DNA of 64,000 nt from Volvox africanus (taxonomy: Eukaryota > Chlorophyta > Chlorophyceae > Chlamydomonadales > Volvocaceae): assembly GCA_030268105.1 (NCBI GenBank), contig BSDZ01000013.1, positions 2,585,001 through 2,649,000 on the forward strand, in the 5' to 3' direction. Each line of letters begins with the position of its first letter. Positions within the stretch are counted from its first letter, which is position 1. Below, piece after piece: positions 43,959 to 57,003 of the stretch. Below the pieces are notes generated by a model that made no database searches, was not told where the DNA came from, and was given only the letters and a program-made list of their open reading frames with translations. A program made the translations under genes and the position numbers.

Positions 43959-45358
43959 CGTGTGTTGCACTTAGACTTGCTGACAAGGCATAAGGTGCGT
44001 TGCGTACGTTGCAAATCGGCAGGCAACGAATTAACTGCTGAATGCACTGCACACGTGGGCAGACGGAGTGGCCCAAGTATCCGTGCAGGAGTTAGGCAGA
44101 GGGAAGGCTTGCTGACGGCAAACGTCATCCAGGGGAACTCGTGCTCGCGGCCAGCACAAAAAGCTTGAGTTTGCAATTACGCCTTACGCAACATAGAAGG
44201 CGCCCAACTCAATGCATTGTGCTAACAAGGAACCCTTAAGACTGTTATAAGTTCCTTCCCCCCGTCAACATCGCCGTACTTAGGGATGAGGGTTGTTGTC
44301 GACAACTTGGCACCGCCACGAATTGATGCCCTCGTGTTAGCCACTCTGTATGATGGTGTCTTGTGGAAGTTGTAAGTGTTTTGTTTTATTCCTGGCCAGG
44401 CGCAGGCAGCTGGAATCCAGTTACAGGGCATTGGGGACAAGCGGAGCAGGCAACCTTGCGTGCCGCGTTCGTGGATGGAGATTCCAGAGGCGACCAGCCC
44501 CATTTTGTAGCGTTCATCGATCCGCGGGACATGTGGGTCACTTATAATGTACTTGATTAAAACAGGGCGCAGAGGCACAGAGCACCGGTATGTGACTCTG
44601 CAAGCTAATTGCCGGCTCACAGGTCCATTCCTGAATCTCGTGGTTTTGCGAATGGCAGCATCCTGAGTTCTCTTGGAGGGCGACCCATGGGACGGAGAGT
44701 AGATGGAGAGTCGCACTGTGAAGTGGTAGGGAGCGTGCTTTGTCTCGTATGGCAGGCAGCGGTTACCCTAGCATGTGCTGAAAGAATGGAATTCGATCGC
44801 CTACATTGAGATAGCTTCAATTCCCATGCATCTGGCCAGTTGGCCAGAGATTGGAACTCTTGGGTCTTTCTTGACCTGCATCATTTGTGCCTGGTTTGTC
44901 CGGACCTTTACACAGATTACAAAACGTAAACCTCAAGAAGTCTTCCATCTCAGGGATAGGGCGCGCGATGTATCAGTTAAGTCCCCGTGGTCCATTGCCA
45001 TTTTGGGTTTTCCCTCTTCGAGTTCCAGACAGGATCAAATATGGTTACGCTCCTTGCAAACGTTACACATATATAAACAATCCCCCTGTATTCTAAACTC
45101 CTTGACACGAGTTGCGGATGCAAAAACTACATAGGGCGAGGGCACGCGTTGATGCAAACGCAACAACGCTTAACAGGAATCAATCATTATTAAGTATCAC
45201 TCATCCTATTAACAAGTTCTGTCCACATTGACCCTATTAAATATTGGTGGTTGCGACAGTTGTTTTACTCCAGGGAGCGTCGCTTGGAGCGCCAGGGTCT
45301 ACTTACCATCTCGGGCTTCCCCTGTATCATCCTCTTTGTCCACGAGCCTGACGGGAAA

Positions 45359-46808
<1,450 letters not shown>

Positions 46809-48075
46809 GCATTGCGCCTCTTCTCGATGGTTTTGTGGTACTTCTGTGCGACACGGTTGCGTCGGGCCAGGGAATAGTTGGATCGAGCTTTTACTCTGTA
46901 ATGTGTATGGTATACTGACAATGTATCTTGGAAAGTGTGGTGCGGGTAAATGCAAAGGAGAATGTCTGCTTCAACCAGAATTGATAAGTAACTCTACTCT
47001 TCCGAGAGCAGATATCTCAAGCTCCTGAAGTGGGTACATTCTGTTTCATAGTGTAGTTCATTTAACACACCATATTGACATTTGACAGAATAAAAAAAAG
47101 TACCCACGAGCAATTCAAAAATATGATAAAAGTTCTTCGACTCAGATCTCACTTCACTTCAAAAAGACTCGAAAACTGACCAACAGAGTTATTAACCACC
47201 ATACATTGTACCAATTCAGCTTGACTCTGAAATCCACATTCATATGATCACCATTACTTGCGATGCAACCCCCCCGATGTAACCCACCCGTATCTTTTGC
47301 TAAGCTTGGAGCGCAATGCAGCGCTACCTGAGCAGGTTAAATTCCTGCATTAACGACGCACATGTGCACATGCGAAGCGAGTACTGATGTGTCTGTCCTT
47401 GCAGCTCCATGAGACACGCACATGCTGCGGCCTCAAGTCATTGCGCACCTGCGATACTTGCCAGGACTCCATCGCCAGGGAAAAACAATGTAACCGATTC
47501 GTGCGATCCCAAAATCCCGGAACACTTTAAGCTTGCACAACGGAAGAACCGATGTGCTGACATCTCTACAAAGTAGCGATACAGTCCGTTCCTGGCACAG
47601 ATTGCCAATTATATATAGTTTAAGCCACTGCTGCTACCAAGAACGGCCCAAGCACGGCCCTCACTTATCGAAGCAGCAAGGGGGCTGAGGAAGCATCCCG
47701 AGCGTCGTCCACGATTAGCTGCTGTAGACCTACTTGTCCTGATCCGGCAATGCCCGCCCCTGAAGGGCAGTCCGCACTGGTGCGCAATGACAAGGCGTCG
47801 GATTCAGAGGGGGGAAGGGTCACAGTACGGTACACACGTCAAGAACAAAGGCATGGCGGAGTCCAGCATGGCAACACGATTTCACAGCCGCAGGCCGTCC
47901 CCTACCAGCTAGGTCACAGTCACTCGAGAGACCATCAACTGACTCGGCCAAACGCTCATCACTCTTCACATCCTGCTTCCCTGTCTGGTCCCGACTCCAT
48001 GGCAACCAATAGCAAACAATCTCGAGCGTTCCTCGTCCAGCTGTGAGCATCCAGCTTGGAGGATTGCCACAGCTC
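46809..48075. other. Intergenic region, no gene recognised
   Basis: It holds the RPL27a 3' region (TGTAA at 46897-46901) and the 3' flank of the Mpv17 gene. The middle part is AT-rich. Short frames only. Confidence 0.4.
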
Positions 48076-49420
48076 TCACCTGGCGGTTGCAGCATTGAAC
48101 AAAGGCTGCAGCACTATCGACGAACTGCGCACAGAGGCCGGGGCCCCATTATTAGCGTTCGCCACCACTGACTCCATCATAATCGCCGTATCTTCCTCGG
48201 CTGCAGGCTTCTTCGTGTCCAGGGCACCTCGCATGCAGCTGATCACCACCGTCCACGCAAAGGAGACACCAGCCACTGCAAATGGGACCCAGACTGGTAA
48301 GTAACAGATGTGAGCACTGCGTGCGCTTTGTTGTCTGGCTTTGCCAAACAATAAATCCTCCCTGAGAACTGGGGGACGAGGTCCCTACAAATCTATACGA
48401 GGATGAGGAAGATGGACGTTTAAGGTTACAAAGATGCCCCCATGAGACCAAATGCCCTCCTCTTACTGGTAACATTGGGAGTGTTGTCCAGTAGTTCAGT
48501 GCTTGACACTTGCCCGCCCACGTGGAGTCTCTCATTGTCGAGCTATACCCAAAATGCAGTAATCAGCATCCCCGCGCCCAATACCTACCGAAGGGAATGC
48601 GCAGGTGCAGCGGAACGACCGTGAAGTTCACCATTTGCGCCGGAACCCAGATCATCCACAACGCCTTGCAGTTATCCCACAGGTGTTCGCTGTAATCGGC
48701 CATGGATTCTGAAATCGGACGGCCCTCCACCATCCCCTTGAGGGTGTAGAAACAGGGGAAGTAGAGCAACGGGTGGCTGCGGGAAGCGGACAAGGAAATC
48801 CAGGACGGAACAGGGTATAAAGAACGCCGGGAGGGATGTGCAACGCCAGGCCCACATTAGAAACCCGAAGTGTCAACCCGTACCTGCTGTATCCTCAACA
48901 GTAGAATATGTCTACTTACTGAATGCATTGATCGATAAACGTCTTCAAGGGCGCAGATCCTCGGTGCCCAACAAGAGCCGTGATAGGCTTGCACCACCGA
49001 ACAAACAGGTCATTGTATAGATAGTACTGCCAGCAACCCTACGAAGACAAGTCAAAGACAAGAGGCGATTATTAATGTCTATTACCCTTGGGCATGCGCA
49101 AGTCGGCAAAGATTTATGCTAAAAACCAACCAGATATCCAAAGCCGAACATCACGAACATGCCGTGACGGCGCCAGTCCACCTCCTCTCGACGCTCTACA
49201 ATCTGCGAAGACGGTACTTTTATTAAGGATATGACCTCCAACGCTAATTCGGCGGGGTTTGCCTTACTTTCTGCGCAAACAGGTCCGCAGCGCTTGTTTT
49301 GATGACCGTAGTGACCACTCCCGTGTACATGGGATATTTCTCGGCCGTATCATTATAGGCTTTGCCAATACGAACAAAGGGTGCCTTCAGGACGTTGAGG
49401 ACACGCCGAATTGCCGGCAT
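48076..49420 (-). CDS. Mpv17/PMP22 family membrane protein
   Basis: Small multi-span membrane protein of mitochondria, peroxisomes or plastids; the molecular role of the family (channel-like) is debated. Exons 49420-49268, 49202-49131, 49038-48920, 48776-48589, 48293-48076; 249 residues, phases 0/0/2/1 matched. Characteristic blocks: KYPMYTGVVTTVIKTSAADLFAQ, DWRRHGMFVMFGFGYLG, HPLLYFPCFYTLKG, ALWMIWVPAQMVNFTVVP, the signature W-x-P-x-Q-x-x-N-F-x-x-V-P, and a last helix VPFAVAGVSFAWTVVIS. Unusually for the family, about 45 residues follow the last helix (KKPAAEEDTAIMMESVV...), Ala/Ser-rich and acidic. The short basic N-terminus (MPAIRRVLNVLKAPFVRIGKAY) could serve in targeting. Confidence 0.94.
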
Positions 49421-50739
49421 GGTCGCGTAGGGCTCCTAGGAAAGTGTGGCTATAGCTGAACGGTATCTCCAAGTAGCTGCAGGGCGCTGAACCTGTCTAC
49501 TCCAATGCCGCCAGCGCAGCGGCCTTAGTTTGTTCCGCGCCGGTGCCTATGCCGCAAGCGCGGCGCAATTGTTCATGCTGTCGAATGCGTTGAGGTGCAC
49601 TAGGAAGCTGAAGGTGCCTCCAAAGGTTGCGCTTTATAAAGTATTAATAATTTCAGAGTAGAAAGTAGGAAAGAGGTTGGATGGGAAGCTGCCCAAGGTC
49701 AATGTGTTTAGGGCGAAAGTGGAATGTAGACTGTATAGCAATGCAGCGAACAGTTGAGATTGCAGGATTCTATTTCAGATTTTGCGGCCTATAGCTGACT
49801 AGTAAAAGGTGCATGGGCACCTGTCATCTAAAGTCGATGCAATTGCACACAGTCGTACCCAACGTGCCAGAACGTGACGCGAAATAGTGTGCAGAGTCAG
49901 ATGCGGTACGAAACCTGGCTAAATACAAACTCATATTAGCCGTTATGCCCCAAGGAGTTGCGCAGGATGCAAGCGTGTACCACCACCAACTCGCTCGCTT
50001 TCCCATTGGCGTCGTCGTTATGAAATAAAAAGGTACAATTACATTTAAGATATAAACCACTTGAAATTTTCGCATTACAAAGGCAGGCTTGTCGAGCGTA
50101 TACTGAAACGAACTGGAAACTGTGTGGGGGAAAGGTCTCGACTCACGAGTCTCAGAGTGAATGTGGATAAGAGGCTCAGGCCGCACTCCATCATGCAACT
50201 CATTATTATATAACAATGCAAGTCGATTATGCATGCATTACTTTGCCATAAACGGTTGCCCTGCGAGTTCCTGTCTGTCGTAACATCCAACCCAAAACAC
50301 TGCCTAATGCATTTCTTCATTTCCTCGTTGTAATTAAAATAGGTCTCAGTAAGCCAGCACTCGCAGCTTCTTTGGGTCCGCGCTCCCTGGGCCTGTTTGG
50401 GGTGTTAAATGGGCAACTATTCGACCTGCAATTACAACAAGGTGGATACCGCACCTGTGCTCCTGTCAAACAAAAACAATGCTCATAGCTGAATAGTTTG
50501 GCAGATGACGTGCAGGAAGACACTAAGGTGAGGAAACGATAATCTTGTGGGGGGAGATGGGGAGGGCCTAAGGTACAAGTTCATTGACGAGCATGGCGAA
50601 CATGTTCCTCCATGCGAAAATCCATGCATCAGTAAGGACGTAAATGCTTCAAGGGCCGTTGAAAATTGAAGAAAGAACAAATTTTCGATTGGAATACACT
50701 GCTGAAATGTTTTATTGTGTAAGCCAGGGAGGTACGTGT
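49421..50739. other. Intergenic region upstream of the Mpv17 gene
   Basis: No gene recognised. The first few hundred bases should hold the Mpv17 promoter. The remainder is AT-rich and may contain further decayed transposon sequence, but no motif confirms this. Confidence 0.35.
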
Positions 50740-50987
50740 TGGTTGGGATGACGTTGTACATCGCAGCTCATTGAGTGAAGCAGTAGACCGTCAATACTTT
50801 CGTATGAATCATGTGACGGTCTATCGCTTCGTGGCAACGTATTGACACCTATCCCACGGGGACGGCAGCAAGTCTCAGTTTCAGCCCACCACACCATCCA
50901 CGAAGTGTGTCTGCATCCCCCTGAATTCCCTTACCAATAGGGAATCTTACGCCACCTTTGCAGCTTCGTACAATCCTTCCCGAGCAT
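50740..50987 (+). pseudogene. PIF/Harbinger transposase fragment, decayed
   Basis: A roughly 245-bp copy, in inverted orientation, of 53159-53401. It reads (with a stop codon after VATY) QYFRMNHVTVYRFVATY and later ESYATFAASYNP, which matches the helix-turn-helix S-Y-A-T-I-A-A-x-F-x-V-S of HARBI1-like transposases. No catalytic part remains. Confidence 0.65.
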
Positions 50988-52223
50988 CCATCTCTAACGG
51001 GGTTGACGGGCAGGTGGGAGCTGCTGACTGGCTGCAGGGAGGAGCAGGCTACCAGATCCAAATCTTGTTGTGAAGTTGTTGATGATGTGCATTGTCCATT
51101 GCACCATTAAGGCAAGGGCAGACAGCTAACATATTGCTACATCATCATTTTTGGATATTCCTCCATTTTCCCATCAGATATCGATGGAACAATCGCATAT
51201 AGAAAAGGTCCACCTCAGCCGAATCGGAGCGCGGGTGCCGTTGCTATATTGCTATGTACACAATAAGCTGGCAAAAGGAGGGTTCAACATTTTGAAGCTG
51301 AAGCCTGCCTTCACGGTTTGTTATCCATATACCATATATTCTTCACATTCCCATAGGTGAGATCTGTACGTGGACGGATAGAACAGGGGGTTGAATTGGC
51401 ACCTTGCACGTTTTGCATTACATGAGGTTCGATACATGTGCCTTATATGTAATGAACTCTAGTACAGCACGACCTGCATTGTCCAAGCATATATTCCCCA
51501 AGACTTTATTTCTTTGTTGAAATAAGTGAACACACAATCGCGCAATTGTCCAGAAACAACTTACGCCAACCGTCATGCATGTACTGCAACAGAAAATCCA
51601 TTCCCCCTTCCATAAAGCCAGAAGCGGGGATGACCTGCACGCACATTGCTCAGCACAAGACGCGCAAGACATTTCTCTTGGCTTGCAATCGATACGTTTT
51701 TCGCCTCACATCTCATCACGATCTAAAGAGTGCGACACACGGACAAATTCATCACTTCAGCACGCACGCGAACCATCTTTTACTTTAACAGATGGTGCCT
51801 GTACCGTCCGTGGTAAACACATGCGCATATCTTAGCGTTCGTACGCACGCCACCGTATATGGTCTACTGCAACCGATAAATCTATCGTTTCCAGTCGCTT
51901 CCACCCTTGCCCCCGAATTGTGAGAGAGAGTGGACGTGCTTGCGCATCCTTCAGCGCTAAGCGGACAAGCACGGTGTTGGACTGGACCTGATAACTTTTT
52001 TCCGTCCCTCCTTCACACCGGCAGCGTGGTGATCATCCACGGCGTATCACCCAGAAAAACGAACACACGCCCACTGGCTTGGACTGCAGCAGTTATGTTG
52101 TTTGCTAAACTTGTGTGGGGTCCAGATGCGTATTGCCACAGGTGGTGCCTGCACTCGCTCCTCTGTTGGTAGAGACAGCGCTGCCCTTTCGGGTTGCTGT
52201 TGGTTGTCAGTTGAGCTGCAGTG
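50988..52223. other. Stretch between inverted transposon fragments
   Basis: It is enclosed by the two inverted Harbinger fragments. No motif is recognised in its short frames (for example 51151-51360 plus). Probably decayed element or nested insertion. Confidence 0.3.
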
Positions 52224-52763
52224 TTACATGCCGAAGCTGTAACCCATGCCCATGGCCTGCTGAGGAAACTGCATGCCTGGCGGTGGGCGGGGCACCCCAG
52301 GGACAGCTTGAGGCCCCAGGCGGCCCCTGTCCCAAAAGAAGGGCACGCCAGCCTGCAGAAGCCGTAGCCTTTCCTGCTGGATTTCCAGTTGCCCCTCCAG
52401 CTTTACATCCCTCCGCTCATTTTCATCCTCCAAAAGTCTCTCTAACAGCTCCAGCACTCGTGCGAAGCTGGAATCTGGCGGTGGCTGCGCAATCTCGTTT
52501 AACATGGCTAGGATTTTCACCATGTGTGCCCGGGCTTCGTCTTTTGCCTGCTTTATGGCAAGTGCATCATCATCATTATCTGCATCTGCATCATCTGCTG
52601 GATCATCTGCTGAGCCACTCAGGAAGCTCACTGTCCCCTCGCAGAACTCTTCGCTGCTGGTTGCTGCTGGATTCCTCCCGTGACTACTGCCAGCCTCCAA
52701 CCCGTCGACTCCTCCCGTGCTAACTCCTGTACAGACGGTATTTTCCCCCGCGCCCTCGTCCAT
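52224..52763 (-). CDS. Acidic coiled-coil protein, possible transposon accessory ORF
   Basis: An uninterrupted 179-codon frame starts at ATG 52763. The N-terminal third is Ser/Gly-rich with an Asp-rich run (DDPADDADADNDDD). Then come two long helices (KQAKDEARAHMVKILAMLNEI; ARVLELLERLLEDENERRDVKLEGQLE), ending in a Pro/Gly/Met-rich tail. It lies just downstream of, and on the same strand as, Harbinger transposase remnants. Helical tails with E-R-R-x-x-E stretches are typical of the Myb/SANT-like second protein of PIF/Harbinger elements, so I infer an accessory protein fragment lacking its DNA-binding half. An unrelated host gene is possible. Confidence 0.5.
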   Translation of the reverse strand: MDEGAGENTVCTGVSTGGVDGLEAGSSHGRNPAATSSEEFCEGTVSFLSGSADDPADDADADNDDDALAIKQAKDEARAHMVKILAMLNEIAQPPPDSSFARVLELLERLLEDENERRDVKLEGQLEIQQERLRLLQAGVPFFWDRGRLGPQAVPGVPRPPPGMQFPQQAMGMGYSFGM

Positions 52764-52958
52764 GTTGACGCCTGCAAATTCGCCCTTAAGAGCTCGGAGT
52801 CGCCATGTGATGCCGTGGAAGACCGTTTGCGGCTGCTGAGATCAGGTCTGATTTCGGGTGAAAGAAGTTTGTTTTATGGTAATGGAAGATGCGTACAAGT
52901 TTCGGGGGAGGAATGGGCGTTTTTGGAAATAGCGGAAATCTGCGATAATGGATGGCAA

Positions 52959-53663
52959 TTATTTGTTTTTACATTCAGGCTTCTCGACAGGGAGGAGAGT
53001 TCCGTACAGGGGCCGGAACACACACGGCAGACAGCAAATGCCGTAAAACCAACGCCACACTTTAAGGAGTTGCTCAGTTGTTTCTGGGAAACTTATCTCG
53101 TCAAGCACCAGTGTATCAAAACGAAGATAAATACCACTACGGAACATAAAGCACATTTATGCTCGGGAAGGATTGTACGAAGCTGCAAAGGTGGCGTAGG
53201 ACCCCCTAGTGGTACGGAAATTCAGGGGGATGCAGACACGCTTCGTGGTGGGGCAACAGTGAGACTTGCTGTCGTCTCCATGGGATAGGTTTCCATACGT
53301 TGCAACGAAGCGATAGACCATCACACGATCCATACGAAAGTATTGACGGTATTACTACTCCATCCAAAGCGCTGCGATGTACAACATCACCCCAACGAAG
53401 GCGTTCCTCCCAGCTGGTGTAAGCATCTAGTTCGTGCAAATCATAGCTGTGATCAGGAGCATCGGCGTAAGAATTTTACACCTGGCGCGGACGCTTGGGG
53501 GAGCCTTCACGGAGGCCGTACTATATTGAAGCCCTAAGCATCCGACATAAATTTTGAATGATTTGAAGTACAATGCCCAAATGGCTCCCACTGTGGCAAC
53601 ACGACGCCGCTCGCGAAACTTCACCCAAAGTGCTATGAGACATAACATGAAACCATCCATCAT
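52959..53663 (-). pseudogene. PIF/Harbinger (HARBI1-like) transposase remnant
   Basis: Read on the minus strand through frameshifts: an N-terminal block (YTSWEERLRW), then QYFRMDRVMVYRFVATYG, the HTH-like GSYATFAASYNPSRA, then after a stop FPETTEQLLKVW and GICCLPCVFRPLYGTLLPVEKP. The last segment aligns with the F-P-x-T-x-E-E-L ... G-A-I-D-G-T-H-I-P-I region that carries the first catalytic Asp. Here A-I-D-G-T is replaced by P-L-Y-G-T, so that residue is lost. Nothing of the later catalytic motifs follows. Frame disruptions and the lost Asp make it non-functional. The family call rests on remembered consensus. Confidence 0.6.
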
Positions 53664-54333
53664 CGCTTTGCATTAAAAGCATTTATATGATGATTCTTTC
53701 GGGCGGTTTTGATTTGGCTTGTCCAAACTTTAGCTTCGGTAAGAATTATTGAGCAAGCAAATGCGCAAAGGTGCAATGTAAGCAATTTGTCCGACGATAA
53801 CTACTTTTCGTATGAAGAGTTCTGACAATGTGAAAAATTCGTATGGAAATCTCCATTGGATTATCTTGCTGTGTAAACGGTCCTTAAATGGCCCCTATAT
53901 GTAAACGGCCCCTTACCGAAGACAAATGTTGTCATGATGAGCAGTTTGCATTTGGTTGCGGTATCGGCCCACAACCAGACCAAAAAAGCCTTCGTTCGTC
54001 ATTCCCCAATGGCATAACTTGCGTAATGTCACCGTATCAGCGAGATTTGTATCAATTTATCTCTATATAATATTGTACTTAATTGAGCGCGTTACACAGC
54101 ATCGGCGTTTATGATCGATACTGACAATACACTTTGCTTTTTCCACCTCTTTAGAACTGATCACTGAAGATGACTTCCACGCGACTACTTTTTTTACGCT
54201 TGCTTTTATCTCATTAATGATTTGATGTGGTGTCTTAAGTGCGTTCCACCCTAGCTACAGCCTTGCAAGGAGTACTCAGCACTTATGATGAAGTAAAATT
54301 TCTTCAAATTTACATTCCGATATTCTTGGAAGT
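53664..54333. other. AT-rich intergenic region
   Basis: It separates the transposon remnant from the DUF218 gene and should hold that gene's promoter. No element is recognised. Confidence 0.35.
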
Positions 54334-57003
54334 ATGTTGCCTGTGTACGTGGGACATGAAAGCGTGCACAGCAGGCACCCTCGTGGTGCTGCCGGGTTCA
54401 CAGACCCCCAGGAAAGTACACAGTATGGTTATTCGCAGCCCCAAGCCAAGCTTTCTTCAGTTCAGCGACGCTGGGTCAGTCACGTTGTGCGCACTGCCTT
54501 GGTCCTCTTGCTATTAGCGCCTGGCTGGTACTTTCTTCGAGGCCGCGAAAGCCCTCAGAGCGCGGCCCTTAAACGTAATCGAAAGCTTCTCGAATCAGAA
54601 GCTAAGTCCTTAGTCCCAGCTGCGGCCTTGAAAAACCTGGTACTCGTCGCTGGGCACGCGGTCTACACAGGCGTTGACTACTCGGAAGCCAACAAAGAAT
54701 CATCTTGGTTCCTTGAGGAATACCAGAAGGTCAAGGGTGAGACTCGGGGCGTTAAATTGGAAAGCCGAAACCCAGGAGTCCGACAAGGGGCCATGGAGGG
54801 GGAACTTCAGAGTGAAGTGGCAGTCCTCCCAACACACACACGCGCATCCCATCCTGCCATGCAGTTCTGCGCACCACCCGTCAGGGCGGCTCGAACACAC
54901 GCTTGGCAACTAAACTAGCAACAGCCTTTTACTTCCTCCTCCACCTCTTTAGCCCCCTGCACAATGCAGGATAACCACCAGTCAGAGGGTACTGCCGTTG
55001 CTCCCACTACCAACATTCAAGCAACCTCATTCTAAGTAGCTAGTAGTTCCAATCTCTCGTCACCAGTATGTTGTATCCCAATATCCCGTGGCCCCGCTCT
55101 GATCGCGCCACTTTGGCCCACACACATGCGAAAACGTGGCCGGTTTCCTAGGCTTTATGAAACTGTGGCTCGCCTCAAAACTGTGCAGCAACAACGCATG
55201 GCCCTTGCATCAGGTTATATAGATGCCTTTGTTGGCATGCTTGGTCATCTCGCGATGATAAGAGTGCGTCCACCGGAGACTCGTCTGCCCCATCGTGAGG
55301 GTCACAATCTAATTTATGACGACCCAAATAACTCCGAACGTCATAAAATTTTGGGTTTTGCCGATTTTACTTTGTCTCGTGAACGAATCGCCTTGAGATT
55401 CTCAGCTGCTTTATTAAATCCGAAAGTAATTTTCAGTTGGGGATCTTGATCAATTATTTCCCATCCCTTGCTGCCGCTGACAGGCGAAGCACAGTCCTTC
55501 TTGGACCACATCCAGCTGGGCATTGAGGAGGCGGCTCTGGATCCCGATGCACTGCTGCTCTTCAGCGGCGGCCAGACTCGTCGGGCAGCGGGGCCGCGTA
55601 GCGAGGGCCTCAGCTACTGGGTGGTGGCGGAGGCGGCGGGCTGGTTCGGACACTCCGAGGTGAGCGAAGCGCATACACGTGGCAACAAGGATCAGACTGC
55701 AACAGCAGCTGCAGCAGGGTAGGGTGATGACGGTCGCGGCCGCTTCTACTGCTTTGGTTTGCCATAGTCCTTATACACGCGTTATTCCTCCCACTCCCTC
55801 AGGTGCGCAACCGAACCTTCACAGAGGAGCACGCGCGCGATAGCTTCGAGAATCTGCTGTTTAGCCTCTGCAGGTATATCCGAAGCCGTATCGACGTATA
55901 TCTTCCGTACGGACATTTACGATGCATATTGGTTTAATTTTGCCGTATAATTCACACCATGCCTAAAGCCCAAACCTTGAGGTTGTGATTTGACGGTGGG
56001 AACGGGGGTAAGGTGGAGGGTTAGGGCTTAGGGTTTGGGGATGATGGCGTGTACGGCAATGCTGCAGGGCATTGCGGTCTGGATGGCTTCGGTGATTCCG
56101 GGGCCTCGTAAAGTCATACGCACCTGAGACCACCCTTCTACACAATTGTCCTTTCCAGGTTCTACGAGCTGACCGGGCACTACCCCGACACCATCACCGT
56201 GGTTTCGTACACATTAAAGGAAGCACGGTTTCGTACATTGCACCGACAAGCCGTGCGATGGCCCGCTGAGTATTTTCGGTTTGTGGGTACACCGGTGCCG
56301 CCGGACGCTGTGGGCGCTAAGGTGATGTGACGTCTGAAGCACGTGGAACAGCTGGTGGATTACTGGGGGAAGGCGCGAATGTGGATGTGACACCTGAACC
56401 AGTTGTTCACCGATTACCCAGAATCAAAGTCCCAGTGCTGACGATCAAGTCTTGGAGCTCCACCATCTGCCGCGCACTGGATTGGGGGCAGATGTGCAAC
56501 GGGGAGGGCGGGAAGGGGCGCAAACCGAGGAGTCCGCGATCATTACGGCGTGAAGGACCCAAACATAAACACACGTCTACATCGCATATGTTTAACCGAC
56601 CCGGGGTCCGCGTGAGGATTAGTTACGTAAACTGAACAGGGGTTGCTTGGGCGCCTCTACCCGTCATCCCATCTTACGCTGTTGGTTGTGCTTACATCCT
56701 TCCTGGCTTGCCTGGTACCAACCTCGGCTCCTCGGCTCAAGAACTTACCCACCGCAAATCCGCTTCCTAAGTACGGCTCTCCAAATCTCGCCATTTCAAC
56801 AGGAGGGTGAGGCGCGCACGGTGAGCGCCTTCGCAGCCGACCCGTACGGATGCGGTGGTGACTTGCTCGCCAAAAAGCTGCGTCGGGATCCATTCGCAGT
56901 GGGTCCGATACACCCCAGTCGCTGTCCGGAGATGCGGGCGCTGCTTGCGTACTGCGGACCTGACATGTACCAGCGGCACCTCCCCTGGAGTTTAGGACAC
57001 TAA
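54334..57003 (+). CDS. DUF218/YdcF-like membrane-anchored protein
   Basis: Exons 54334-54736, 55484-55659, 55803-55873, 56159-56321, 56803-57003; 337 residues, phases 1/0/2/0 matched. One hydrophobic anchor near residue 50-65 (VVRTALVLLLLAPGWYFL) is followed by the DUF218 fold: LVLVAGHAVYTG, SWFLEEYQK, LDPDALLLFSGGQTRRAAGPRSE, ARDSFENLLFSLCRFYELTGHYP, ITVVSYTLKEARF, and the eukaryotic C-terminal block DPYGCGGDLLAKK ... CPEMRALLAYCG ... LPW. The C-terminal exon was recognised from this block; without it the frame would stop at 56330. The family includes bacterial YdcF/SanA and fungal/plant homologues; the biochemical function is not established. Conserved Ser-Gly-Gly and Arg/Glu residues are intact. 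Donors of exons 1 and 4 (gtgaga, gtgatg) were chosen by phase. Confidence 0.93.

Larger units (their letters stand above)
43335..45358. other. Intergenic region with microsatellite and telomere-like motif
   Basis: No certain gene. It contains TTTAGGG-like units at 43772-43792 and the CG/TG tract at 43887-43956. A frame at 44402-44560 plus (ending WVTYNVLD-stop) has coding-like wording but no recognised family and no acceptable partner exon. The right end holds the RPL27a promoter. Confidence 0.35.

Noticed and set aside
43796..44176. Frames with long Cys-Val or His-Thr runs
   Set aside because: They are products of the (TG)n tract and have no other coding features.
44402..44560. Frame ending DPRDMWVTYNVLD-stop as a last exon
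   Set aside because: The wording looks coding-like and a cag acceptor precedes it, but no upstream exon in phase and no family could be found. The nearest donor would make an intron under 30 nt.
54334..56330. DUF218 gene ending at the TGA at 56328-56330
   Set aside because: The family's C-terminal block (DPYGCGG...CPEM...LPW) is found at 56803-57003 and joins in phase 0 from a donor at 56322, so the TGA lies in an intron.
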